Assembly (NCBI GenBank): GCA_049599735.1
Contig: JBMYOX010000037.1
Location: forward strand, 1-35,538
DNA: 35,538 bases
DNA from: Pontibacterium sp049599735
Lineage (GTDB): Bacteria; Pseudomonadota; Gammaproteobacteria; Pseudomonadales; Balneatricaceae
Direction: 5' to 3'
The notes beneath the pieces are model-generated. The model was not told the origin of the DNA. It made no database searches and worked only from the letters and a program-made list of their open reading frames with translations. Every line of letters starts with the position of its first letter. The first letter of the stretch is position 1. Below, in pieces: positions 1 through 8,735 of this stretch. Both the position numbers and the translations under genes were made by a program.

Positions 1-175
1 CGGGCTTCGCTCAGTTCCTGATTTTTTGTTTCGACCGTCTGCTGCACATCCTGAAGCTGCTGCGTTAATGCCTCCCGCTGCTCTTCGGTTACTTTCGTTA
101 ACCGGCGGGCTTCGCTCAGTTCCTGATTTTTTGTTTCGACCGTCTGCTGCACATCCTGAAACTGCTGCGTTAAGT
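1..175 (-). repeat. 105-bp in-frame tandem repeat (35-residue coiled-coil unit)
   Basis: Bases 1-68 match bases 106-173 with one substitution (position 56 versus 161). The period is 105 bases, or 35 codons, exactly five heptads. The unit begins LTQQ and contains QDVQQTVETKNQELSEAR. The window edge cuts the array, so the copy number is unknown. The near identity at DNA level, including third codon positions, points to recent duplication. Confidence 0.85.
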
Positions 176-803
176 GTTGGTTTTTGTCTACCAGTGGGTG
201 ACGCGAATACAGTTGATACTGCTCGCTTTTTGGTAAAACCTCATTCAGAAACTCAGGTGTACTGAAAAGCGGATGCAAACTTACAGGCAGGTCATTCAAT
301 GTAATGCTGTCACGATGAGGTGGTAAGACAGCTATCATTGTAAAAGCGTTAAGCCAGCCACTTGCCTCCAACTCCTCAAGCAACGCTCCTGCTTGCTTAT
401 TTAAGTCGATAATCAATAAGTTTTCTGCGTTCAGGTCGAGACAAAGGCCGGCTAGCAGGTCGGAAATACCTGTCGAAAGCTGTTCTGTGCATTTCAAGCA
501 TTTCAACCCAGGATATAAATATTGCTGGGCAACGCCCGGAACTTTCAAACCTGAAGCCCATTCAAAATTATATTCATAGAAAGTTGAAGAGTGACTTTTA
601 CAATCAACAAGCGCCTGCCAGGCCTTTACACAGTCAAAAACTCCGAGATTACGACTAATTGATGCCTGTAAAACGTCAATAATCTGCTGACTGGCGTCTA
701 CTAGCCAAATATTCTCTGCAGTTTCAATATATTTACCGATTGGAGGCTTGCTACCAGCACCCAAGTGAATAATGTTATGAAACACTTTTGTAGAATTCGA
801 CAT
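1..803 (-). CDS. Methyltransferase-like head plus repetitive coiled coil, partial (C-terminus outside window)
   Basis: An open frame starts at ATG 803 (MSNSTKVFHNIIHLGAG) and stays open for 267 codons to the left edge, so the C-terminus is missing. Residues about 11-40 give a Rossmann-like pattern: a hydrophobic strand, GAGSKPP, then a second strand ending in LVDA. This resembles motif I and the acidic ribose-binding residue of SAM-dependent methyltransferases, loosely the FkbM type. Residues about 135-170 look like a later strand-helix unit (LLIIDLNKQ). From about residue 210 the chain turns into a Gln/Glu-rich coiled coil with a near-perfect 35-residue tandem repeat. It lies 70 bases downstream of the sulfotransferase-like coiled-coil gene and on the same strand, so it probably belongs to the capsule operon. 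Catalytic function is not established; the head may be degenerate. Confidence 0.75.
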   Translation of the reverse strand, partial: MSNSTKVFHNIIHLGAGSKPPIGKYIETAENIWLVDASQQIIDVLQASISRNLGVFDCVKAWQALVDCKSHSSTFYEYNFEWASGLKVPGVAQQYLYPGLKCLKCTEQLSTGISDLLAGLCLDLNAENLLIIDLNKQAGALLEELEASGWLNAFTMIAVLPPHRDSITLNDLPVSLHPLFSTPEFLNEVLPKSEQYQLYSRHPLVDKNQHLTQQFQDVQQTVETKNQELSEARRLTKVTEEQREALTQQLQDVQQTVETKNQELSEA

Positions 804-873
804 TTCTAATGCAACCTATACCTTAAATATTCATGACGGTGTAGCCAAAAACACACCTGCACAAGACCGTCTT

Positions 874-3675
874 TTAGCCTTTAACTTTGTGAATATGCTG
901 AATATTACTTGCAAGCTGATGCCAGTCGTCCCAGCTACGCGAAAGTTTGTTTCCGCTAAGCCTCAATTGATTCAAAATAAATGGCATTTGCTGAATCAAG
1001 GCTGAAAGTAATTGTTGATCATCTGCACACAAGCGTTTCCATATACCCATGTCCATACCATTAGGAAGAGCAAATCTTAACTCCAGCTTGTTTTCACCAA
1101 AGTCATCCTTGCTCTCAGCAAACCATTCCTTAAGTAGTGATGATGACTGCTCCGGAAACTCAAGTTTAGGTTGTTGCCCAAAATGATTACTCCTCACACC
1201 CGCACAAGAAAGGCGAAACGGCCAATCTTCCAGTTTACGCTGCCCAAAACATGGCGACTTAAGTCTCAGCCAAAGATGCTCATAGTCCGGATTAACCTGT
1301 TCATGGAGCAACTCAACACCGGAAAAGTGAAGCCGAGCAGGCTGCTCATCAAGTGCCTGTTGCAGGTTTTTAAGTGCCTTACTCCAGCGTTTTTGAACAC
1401 GATGTGATAATTCAGTCTGCGGAAGTAGTTTTTCCAGTAATATCGGCAACTGATAAATGCGCTGGTAATCCCTGTCATTCAATTGTGCTAACAGAGACAA
1501 GTCACTAGGGTGAACAATTAAATGCTCACCATCTGCAGCAGGCCACTGAGCCAGAAGAGAAGAGGTTGCGTCAGTCTCGGTGTGACGTGAAAGCTGAAGC
1601 CCTGCCCGGCCAGATTTAATAAAAGTATCCAGAGTAATACCCGGAATTTCATCACCCGCTAGCTCGACTTCATCTAGATGCCATTTAAGTGATTTTCCAA
1701 ACCTGCTCTTATGGCTACTCACATTAATTCGACTGACAGCCAGTCCCAATGTTCCTCGCTGCAGCTTCTCAAGCCGTGCGTTAAGCTGCCCGTTTTCCTG
1801 AACAGATGCCTGGAGAGTCTGGTAGTAAAACTCCATTTTTTCATGTGCTTTATGAAGCTGGATTAGCAGATTTTCACACTCTTTTTGAGCTTCAGACAAC
1901 TTCATTTCACTACCGCGCTGCAGCTGTTCTGAACCCGCAGTCAGTTGCCTTATTTCTTGCTGAAATTCACTTTTTTCCTGGCAATGCTCTGCAAAAATTT
2001 TTTGTTTTTCGTTAACATGCTTATCAATATTTGCAACTAGGCTTTTCTTTTCTTCTTGTTCTCGCACATATAAAGCTTCAAATTCTTCATGTGTCTGGTG
2101 CAACTGTACAAGCAGGCTTTCACATTCTTCCCGGATGCCTGACAATCTCATTTCAATATCGCGCTGCTGTTGCTCTACTATTGTACTAAGCTGATTTATT
2201 TCCTGCTTTAGCTCGCTTTTTTCCTGAAAATGCTCTGCAATAAGCTTTTGCTTTTCGCTAACGTATCCATCTATATCTGTAACCAAGCTTTTCTTTTCTT
2301 GTTGTTCTCGCGCATATAAAGTTTCAAATTCTTCATGTGTCTGGTGAAACTGCACAAGCAGGCTTTCAGACTCGTTCTGAGCTTCAGACAATCTCATTTC
2401 AAGATGATGCAACTGTTGCTTTGCACCTTCGCTCAGGGGCCTAACCTCCTGCTCTAGCCCATTTTTTTCCCGAAAGTGTATTTTCTCCAGCTTTCTCTTT
2501 TCAACGATGTGTTTTTCAATATCGTCGAGCAGCACTTCCTTTTCCTGCTGCTGCTTCATATATGACGCTTCAAATTCTTCGTGCGTTTGGTGTAATTTCA
2601 CAAGCAGATTTTCACATTCCCCCTGTGACTTATCCAATTGTATTTCAAAGTCCCTTTGTTTATCGCTGACTTCCAATCTCAAACTGAACAGGTCTTCTTC
2701 CAAAGCATCTTTTTCTTGCTGGCTGTCTCCAATAACACCACGCTGTTTCTCAAATTGTTTCTTTAATTTTTCGTGGTCAGCGAAGAAAGCCTTTATCTCT
2801 TGTTCTTTTAACCTATTCTCCTGCTGTCTTCGTGTTACTTCCCACTGCTGCTCCTTCAACTGTGCCTCTAAGGTTTGGACGGTACTTTCATCAACTCGAG
2901 CTGACATTTTTTGAAATGCCTTAATACTTTTTGTCAGCAAAGACACCGCTTTAGAGGGAGAGTCCTCATCATCACGAACTGCTAGAGGAAAGAGAGTTGC
3001 TGTAATTTCCTCCGATAAATTTTCAACTTGTTCTGCAGCATAATTGCCGCGCTCTGCATAAAGCAGCTGGCTAGCCAGATAAACACCTAGCGAGTCAGGC
3101 TGCTCAAAATCTGGTGTCTGTGAATTTTCATGTTTAACATTTTCAAAAGGCAACTGCCACCTTTCCACCAAAGCAGCTATAACGCTTTCCGGGCTATTAA
3201 TACTGTCTTGCAAATTAAGCATGATACAACGTTTCGGATGCCGGAAATAAAACGCCAATTTTTTTTCATGTTCTGTGAACCAGAGTTTCATATGTTTTTC
3301 AGCAGTTTGTTCAGGCTGATCTGACATCAGGCTTCTAGCCAGCGATTGCTCCGGGGTACTGCATAAGAGTACAAAATAAATGCCGGGATCCTGCTCAACC
3401 CAAAAATCCAGCGCAGTAATGCTCTCAGGAGTGGCCCACCCCCAAAAATCCTGCTTGAGGTTTTCAAACAACAACTCCGAACCAAGCTGATCCCACAAGC
3501 GCCCCATAGTGCCACTTGCCTTCAGCTGTGATGAAACCCTTCGGTGCCACTGATAAATATCAAGACCAGAGGCACGATCAATCGCACATGGTGCTGCCAT
3601 TCCAGCCTTTTGTAGCCCCGCTTCCAAATGAGCTAAGTAGCGTCCACTTGCTCCTGTAATACACAATGCTTTCAT
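874..3675 (-). CDS. Degenerate sulfotransferase-like domain fused to a repetitive coiled coil
   Basis: The 933-residue protein has three parts. Residues 1-200 have the layout of a PAPS-dependent sulfotransferase. A strand-loop-helix (CITGASGRYLAHLEAGL) sits where the phosphosulfate loop should be. A WGWATPES segment stands where families usually have KDPR, and FVLLCSTPEQSLARSL sits where R-x-P...S is usual. The basic PAPS-binding residues are therefore missing, so activity is doubtful. Residues about 255-640 are a long charged coiled coil containing three full and one partial copies of an 82-residue repeat. Residues about 645-933 form a globular C-terminal domain that I do not recognise. No signal peptide or membrane segment is seen, so it should be cytoplasmic. 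It sits between the glycosyltransferase and the methyltransferase-like coiled-coil gene, which suggests a role in polysaccharide assembly or scaffolding; that is inference. Confidence 0.8.
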   Translation of the reverse strand: MKALCITGASGRYLAHLEAGLQKAGMAAPCAIDRASGLDIYQWHRRVSSQLKASGTMGRLWDQLGSELLFENLKQDFWGWATPESITALDFWVEQDPGIYFVLLCSTPEQSLARSLMSDQPEQTAEKHMKLWFTEHEKKLAFYFRHPKRCIMLNLQDSINSPESVIAALVERWQLPFENVKHENSQTPDFEQPDSLGVYLASQLLYAERGNYAAEQVENLSEEITATLFPLAVRDDEDSPSKAVSLLTKSIKAFQKMSARVDESTVQTLEAQLKEQQWEVTRRQQENRLKEQEIKAFFADHEKLKKQFEKQRGVIGDSQQEKDALEEDLFSLRLEVSDKQRDFEIQLDKSQGECENLLVKLHQTHEEFEASYMKQQQEKEVLLDDIEKHIVEKRKLEKIHFREKNGLEQEVRPLSEGAKQQLHHLEMRLSEAQNESESLLVQFHQTHEEFETLYAREQQEKKSLVTDIDGYVSEKQKLIAEHFQEKSELKQEINQLSTIVEQQQRDIEMRLSGIREECESLLVQLHQTHEEFEALYVREQEEKKSLVANIDKHVNEKQKIFAEHCQEKSEFQQEIRQLTAGSEQLQRGSEMKLSEAQKECENLLIQLHKAHEKMEFYYQTLQASVQENGQLNARLEKLQRGTLGLAVSRINVSSHKSRFGKSLKWHLDEVELAGDEIPGITLDTFIKSGRAGLQLSRHTETDATSSLLAQWPAADGEHLIVHPSDLSLLAQLNDRDYQRIYQLPILLEKLLPQTELSHRVQKRWSKALKNLQQALDEQPARLHFSGVELLHEQVNPDYEHLWLRLKSPCFGQRKLEDWPFRLSCAGVRSNHFGQQPKLEFPEQSSSLLKEWFAESKDDFGENKLELRFALPNGMDMGIWKRLCADDQQLLSALIQQMPFILNQLRLSGNKLSRSWDDWHQLASNIQHIHKVKG
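1882..2619 (-). repeat. 246-bp in-frame tandem repeat (82-residue unit, three full copies)
   Basis: Residues 353-434, 435-516 and 517-598 of the 933-residue protein align without gaps, each starting E-x-E-x-LLV followed by HQTHEEFE. A fourth partial copy starts at residue 599 (ECENLLIQLHKAHEK). At DNA level the motif ttcaaattcttc recurs at 2077 and 2323, exactly 246 bases apart. Eighty-two is not a multiple of seven; it would fit seven heptads plus three hendecads. Confidence 0.85.
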
Positions 3676-3894
3676 GCTTAGTACTGCCTTCCAGAATGAT
3701 TAATCTTTAGTGTATGGGCAGTATATACAAAATCGGCTACCTATCCTGTCAAACGCAGCTACTGTCCAGATGCACAATATCACCTAACTACCAAGTTACT
3801 ACCACCATCGAAAAGAGCCTGCCAAAAGATCCCTATCCATATTACCCTGCGACTAACATATCTGCCAGATAGCATGTAAAAACAAACCAGACTA

Positions 3895-5838
3895 CTAAGA
3901 CACACTCCCCTGTATAATATTCTTTTCTATAGAAATTAGTGAGTTGATTAATTCAAGACGTCCTCTATATTTTGAACCACAAAATTCCAGTGAAAATAAA
4001 TTTGTTTTATATTTTTTATCTTTATCAGGCTGAAAAAAACACATATTCATTAATTCTGCTGCATGATTTATATCAGGGTCTGCCCATACTTGCCCTTCAC
4101 CATAAAAATATTCATCTTTCTTTAAGCTCACATATTCATAATCCACCAGACAAGTAGAGTTTTCACTACAAAAATTCATATTTCCTGAATAACCTGTAGT
4201 AACTAAGTCAAGGCCTAGTAACTGTGCTTCAACTAAGCTACGACCAAAACCCTCCGCCCGATGTAAAGACACAAAGCAATTACAAACCTGATACAGCGAC
4301 AAGACATCCGGCCTCCTCAGCTCACCACTAATTAAATAGATACGCGGATCGCTTTTAATTAGCTTATAAATTTCTTTCCATTTCCTTTGAGCCGCATCCA
4401 GATGACTAACCTTTAACACCAACCCTACCCTATCATCAGTCCGGTCTGGAAACGCTTTTTTAAAAGCCCTAATTGTTGCCACAGGGTTTTTACGGCTTAG
4501 CGTAGAATTCATATCAAAAGAAAATACGAATAAATAAGCATTTTCAGGCAGCTTCCAATTCTGTCGTGTTTTTTCAGCAACCTTTCCTAAAACAACAGGC
4601 AGTGGCATTTCAATAACGGGGACAGGGGCCTTTGCGTAACTTTTTGCAGTATAGTGGCTGATCCCCCAAAGTTCATCAACGAGATTCCAGGCATGAGCCC
4701 AAGCTTCTGGCCATACGGGTAATTCCCAGGGCCAAAGCCCTATATTGTAGTGTCCTTCAATAACCTCTAAACCAGCTTCACAAACCAGCCTGGACATCTC
4801 GATGCCTGTTACACAGAAAAGGTTGACCACATACAGAGGCTTATCCGTAATCCATTGCTCAACACTATTATCCGCCTGACTAACATCCGCTCCTGGCTGA
4901 ACATTTACAATACAAAATGGAACACTCGCAGCTGCCAGTGCACGCGCCAGCATACGAACATCTTCACCAATGCCTAGCTCCCCCCTTGCATAACCAAACA
5001 AATTAACACCCCAAGGTTTACGAGAAGCTGACAAGGAAGCGAGGTCGTCACAACGCTGCTCTGGTGTTCTCACCGAAACACCGGCCATGACTTTTCCGAC
5101 CTGCTGAATAGAAGGCTTTCTATTCATGATATGTTGAATAAAAGCCAATCCATTTGCATCAACCGGGGCAAAATTACCAAGCAGGTAGCTTGGTTTTTTA
5201 GCTAAAGGCACACTTACCCTACCTAGAATTTCAGGCACCCCCTGCTGTGCCTGTTTCCAGTTAAGTACAATATCCCGATTATTCTCTCGTATTCGGCTTT
5301 CTGCTCCAGGTTGCCTTCTATCCTTAGGTAATAGCAAATGAGCAATAAAATTTTCCGGGTCTTTGAAATTCAACTGCAGAGCCTTTTGCTGCCACTTTGG
5401 TGAATAGCTAAGCCCCAACATCTCTCGTCCATCACGAAAATACCATCTTGCTGCCCGATGGCGCATTTTCACATTACTATGAATTTGGCCTGCCCAGTAT
5501 TTAGCTCTACAGATTGCAATGAGGTACATCCCTACCGTGAAAGTATTTCCCCAGGCATCCTTACCCAATTCAGGAAGCTGAATCGGCTGCATCAACTCAG
5601 CATCCCAAGCGGGTATGCGCCTAAGTAGTGCATACTGACGCCTGCCAACACTTGCACACCATGCTAAAAATTTCAGATATACATGTAGTTTATTTGTATG
5701 TAATGGAAATCTTTTTTGAAGTGCTGGCCTGAGCAGCCAGATTACTAACATTCCGCCATAGAGGCTGGTTGGCAATTTAAAGGGGAGCTTGATCTGTTGA
5801 ACGTAAGGATGGTCATGTTTAACCTGAGTTTCAAGCAT
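3895..5838 (-). CDS. GT-B (GT4-like) glycosyltransferase with N-terminal extension
   Basis: The protein has 647 residues. The C-terminal half (about 275-620) is a GT4-type glycosyltransferase. It has a glycine-rich loop near residues 280-295 (GYARGELGIGED), a donor-site EX7E motif at E529 and E537 within LHRAEGFGRSLVEA, and a following YSGNMNF segment typical of this family. Residues 1-250 are an extra region with no clear match. Its rich basic and aromatic content suggests a second domain or membrane-surface association, which I cannot assign. The gene is AT-rich compared with the housekeeping genes to the right. It lies between kpsE and the sulfotransferase-like gene on the same strand. It probably adds a sugar to the exported polysaccharide; donor and acceptor are unknown. 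The start (ATG 5838) has only a weak ribosome-binding site. Confidence 0.85.
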   Translation of the reverse strand: MLETQVKHDHPYVQQIKLPFKLPTSLYGGMLVIWLLRPALQKRFPLHTNKLHVYLKFLAWCASVGRRQYALLRRIPAWDAELMQPIQLPELGKDAWGNTFTVGMYLIAICRAKYWAGQIHSNVKMRHRAARWYFRDGREMLGLSYSPKWQQKALQLNFKDPENFIAHLLLPKDRRQPGAESRIRENNRDIVLNWKQAQQGVPEILGRVSVPLAKKPSYLLGNFAPVDANGLAFIQHIMNRKPSIQQVGKVMAGVSVRTPEQRCDDLASLSASRKPWGVNLFGYARGELGIGEDVRMLARALAAASVPFCIVNVQPGADVSQADNSVEQWITDKPLYVVNLFCVTGIEMSRLVCEAGLEVIEGHYNIGLWPWELPVWPEAWAHAWNLVDELWGISHYTAKSYAKAPVPVIEMPLPVVLGKVAEKTRQNWKLPENAYLFVFSFDMNSTLSRKNPVATIRAFKKAFPDRTDDRVGLVLKVSHLDAAQRKWKEIYKLIKSDPRIYLISGELRRPDVLSLYQVCNCFVSLHRAEGFGRSLVEAQLLGLDLVTTGYSGNMNFCSENSTCLVDYEYVSLKKDEYFYGEGQVWADPDINHAAELMNMCFFQPDKDKKYKTNLFSLEFCGSKYRGRLELINSLISIEKNIIQGSVS

Positions 5839-6040
5839 CTGATGCTCACAAGTGGTTAGTTAGTAATAAATTGACAAATAAAAAAGAGTGCCTATCGGCC
5901 TCTTATTCATACCTGCTCGCCATTTACAAAGTCTCTACTGCAAAAATATCGCTTCTGATTGGGCAAATAAATTTAAAATTTTTGATTATAAACGTAGACC
6001 ATGCATACTTTATCCCCATTGTCTGTTTCAAACAGATTGG

Positions 6041-7144
6041 CTAATCTCTGTGATCCCTGATTATTAGCAATAACATATGAGCAATTAATCCAATAAACAA
6101 TGTGATAATTGTAACTACAGCTATATTATATAAACGCTTCGGCTCAACCGAATACTCTGGTAAAGTCGGACTTTGCAATACCGAGACCTGCTTGAGCTTT
6201 CGCGCAGCTTCTATTCGTGTATTTTCTAATGCAGCCAGCGCACCTGAATAACTTTCTTGGGCAAATTGAACTTTGAGCTCAAGCGTCTGATATTCAGAAG
6301 ATAAGGTATTTAACGCTCCTCCGGACTTTTGCGCCATTCTACCCCTCTCCTGAGCTATTTGCTGTCGAAGCGCTTGTATTTCGCTATCAACCTTCACAAC
6401 TGCCGGAGCACCGACACTCTGATAACTTTTCAACATAGTACGCTGCACCTGCAAGTTGGCCAGCTTCGCTTCAAGTGAGGCAACAACTGCATTCAAACTT
6501 TCTACAGTCCCAGTCGGTGAGATCAATCCGTTTTTATTCTGATAATTCAATAATTCAATGCGGGCAATATTAAATTTATTATTCAGACCTTCAACCTGGA
6601 CTTCAAGGAAGCGTACCTGCTCTTCAGCTAAACGCCGCCCCAATGTGTTCATATGTTTTTCGCCGTCAGACAGTAACAATATGGCAATTTTCCGGGCAGT
6701 GTCAGGAGAAAATGCTTCAACCCTGATACGCAAGATGTTGGAATATTCATCTAGCTCTACAGAGACTCGTTCCAGATAGTATTCATGCAGTTCTTCCATA
6801 GGTACATCGTCGTAAAACAGCCTTGATAGAAAATCAATATTAGTATCAGCGTAATGATTTCGAAAACCTACAGACTGATCGATCTTCCGTAGCATATCAA
6901 CCGATAACAAGTAGTCTCGAAAAAGTAACATATCTCCACTATTACCCCCGGAGCTGCCTAGCAATGAGCTAAATTCTAGGACAGGGACGGCCAATTGAGG
7001 ACTTTCAAGCACTATATTGGCTTCTGAGACATACCTGTCACTGGCAATACTTCCCCAATAGATCATTGCCATGACAATAACAAAGAAGCAAACTGACCAA
7101 GTGGGGTTTTTTATCAGGAACTGTTTCAAATTACTTTTCTTCAT
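6041..7144 (-). CDS. kpsE: KpsE/BexC/CtrB-type capsule export inner-membrane protein
   Basis: The chosen start is ATG 7144 (MKKSNLKQF) rather than the in-frame TTG one codon upstream, giving 367 residues against about 380 for E. coli KpsE. One transmembrane helix lies at residues about 17-35 and a second at about 338-360. Between them is a large periplasmic region with long helical coiled-coil character (residues about 165-310). A proline-containing segment (SPTLPEYSVEPKR) precedes the second helix, as is usual in polysaccharide co-polymerase/MPA2 proteins. The family bridges the KpsMT transporter and the outer-membrane KpsD channel. The gene follows kpsM-kpsT on the same strand after a 47-base gap, matching the known order of ABC-dependent capsule export genes. 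Confidence 0.9.
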   Translation of the reverse strand: MKKSNLKQFLIKNPTWSVCFFVIVMAMIYWGSIASDRYVSEANIVLESPQLAVPVLEFSSLLGSSGGNSGDMLLFRDYLLSVDMLRKIDQSVGFRNHYADTNIDFLSRLFYDDVPMEELHEYYLERVSVELDEYSNILRIRVEAFSPDTARKIAILLLSDGEKHMNTLGRRLAEEQVRFLEVQVEGLNNKFNIARIELLNYQNKNGLISPTGTVESLNAVVASLEAKLANLQVQRTMLKSYQSVGAPAVVKVDSEIQALRQQIAQERGRMAQKSGGALNTLSSEYQTLELKVQFAQESYSGALAALENTRIEAARKLKQVSVLQSPTLPEYSVEPKRLYNIAVVTIITLFIGLIAHMLLLIIRDHRD

Positions 7145-7191
7145 CAATTACTTCGCCAGGACACACCTGAAAATATAAGTCAGCATATGAA

Positions 7192-7878
7192 TTAACTACT
7201 ACGACTTCCAATGTTACGCACTGCATTTTTTGCATGATAAGCGCTTAAAGCATCCTCTATATCGTCATACCAATAAGCCAGCCCTTCATCCAACAATATA
7301 CCCGCCTGACATAAATCCCTTAAAATACCTTCACTATGGGAAACCATAATCAAGCTTGCCTGCCCAACTTTATCTTTAAAAGCCAAGGATGCCTTTTTCC
7401 TAAATATCTGATCCCCCACTGATGTTGCCTCATCAGACAAGTACACATCAAAATCAAATGCTAAAGAAAGCCCAAAAGCCAGCCGAGCGCGCATACCCGT
7501 AGAATATGTTTTTACTGGCTCATCAAAAGCTTTGCCTATTTCAGAAAAAGTTTCCACGCGCCTGATAATTTCATTAACTTCTTTTCCGGCGCTATGTATT
7601 CGGGCAACAAACTTCACGTTTTGGCGTCCAGTCATAGAACCCTGAAACCCCCCGGTCAACCCAATAGGCCATGATACATTACACTCCCGAATGATCTCTC
7701 CACGGTCAGGCATATCCATTCCTCCTATCATACGAAGTAGAGTGGATTTACCGGCACCATTGCGCCCAATCAAGCCAACACTTATTCCCTTCGGGATGGT
7801 TAGATTTACATCCTTAAGAACCCATTCGCTCCCGTGGTGATTATGGTAACGTTTATATAGATTTTTAATATTGATCAC
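7192..7878 (-). CDS. kpsT: Capsular polysaccharide ABC transporter ATPase KpsT
   Basis: The 228-residue ABC ATPase has Walker A GRNGAGKST at residues 38-46, the signature YSTGMRARLAFGL at about 125-137, Walker B ending in YLSDE at about 146-150, and the switch histidine in MVSHSEG at about residue 181. The YSTGMRARL signature variant and short length are typical of KpsT/BexA/CtrD capsule exporters. The start is GTG at 7878, overlapping the kpsM stop as GTGA, so the two subunits are translationally coupled. It powers export of a lipid-linked polysaccharide through KpsM. There is no C-terminal carbohydrate-binding extension, unlike O-antigen Wzt proteins. Confidence 0.95.
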   Translation of the reverse strand: MINIKNLYKRYHNHHGSEWVLKDVNLTIPKGISVGLIGRNGAGKSTLLRMIGGMDMPDRGEIIRECNVSWPIGLTGGFQGSMTGRQNVKFVARIHSAGKEVNEIIRRVETFSEIGKAFDEPVKTYSTGMRARLAFGLSLAFDFDVYLSDEATSVGDQIFRKKASLAFKDKVGQASLIMVSHSEGILRDLCQAGILLDEGLAYWYDDIEDALSAYHAKNAVRNIGSRSS

Positions 7879-8663
7879 TGAGCTTTTAGTCTCTGATCAA
7901 ACTTTACGTGGAGAATAAGCCCGATAACAATAAGAGATAAATTCCAGAACCATAGGTAGGTAAAATTAATACCCACCATAGGCCTATACCCATCAAAGAA
8001 ACCTATTCGCAAATACTCAATACCATGAACAACCGGATTCCATAACAGATACTCCTGCACCCAAAAGGGCAGGAAATTCAGTGGCAAAATAACGCCTGAA
8101 ATAATCAACAAAGGCAACATAATAATTCTTAATAAGTGCCCGATTTCAGGAACCATCTCAGCAGCTGCGGAGGATGCAAATGCAGAACCAACACCAAGTA
8201 ACCATAACGAAAACCAAGAGAACAAAGCCCAAAGGGGAGCATCAGGTATTAGTGATATATCAAGTAAAGCTCCAGCCCCGACAAACAACAGCAGGATAAA
8301 CGACTTAATCAACCCCTCCAAAAAACAACGAATGATCACCGGATCTATCGATTTAACCTGACGATATGCAAACAAACCCTTATTTGTCTGAATAGCTCCA
8401 AGTGAACGCTGTAAACACTCCCTAAAAAGAAAAAAGCCCAATAGCCCTGTAACCGTCCAAGGTATAAATTCCACACCATTAACATGGTTATTACTCATTG
8501 CAAAACCTCTTACCGAGGACATTACCGCAACCATTGCAATAGGCTCGGCCAGCATCCAGAACCAAGCCATACGGTCACCGGAGGTACGCGCCAAGGCCTC
8601 ACGCATAAATAACGCATGCCAAACAGCGCGGCTGACTTGCCAGGGTGTACGGGGTGAAAGCAA
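7875..8663 (-). CDS. kpsM: Capsular polysaccharide ABC transporter permease KpsM
   Basis: The 262-residue ABC-2 permease has six predicted membrane segments and the family N-terminal pattern ALFMREALAR...WFWMLAEP (residues about 17-37). A conserved PLNFLPFWVQ and NPVVHGIEYLR stretch lies near residues 195-220. No ATG fits the N-terminus: the frame opens shortly after an in-frame stop and the only early start is TTG at 8663. The next ATG (residue 20) would cut into the conserved amphipathic helix, so TTG is preferred. It forms the inner-membrane channel with KpsT. Its stop overlaps kpsT by four bases. Confidence 0.92.
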   Translation of the reverse strand: MLSPRTPWQVSRAVWHALFMREALARTSGDRMAWFWMLAEPIAMVAVMSSVRGFAMSNNHVNGVEFIPWTVTGLLGFFLFRECLQRSLGAIQTNKGLFAYRQVKSIDPVIIRCFLEGLIKSFILLLFVGAGALLDISLIPDAPLWALFSWFSLWLLGVGSAFASSAAAEMVPEIGHLLRIIMLPLLIISGVILPLNFLPFWVQEYLLWNPVVHGIEYLRIGFFDGYRPMVGINFTYLWFWNLSLIVIGLILHVKFDQRLKAQ

Positions 8664-8735
8664 TGCGCTATACCATTAAATAAAATTAAAAATAGACATT
8701 ATAACAGAGCTATCGTTTCATTATGACAAAGATTA

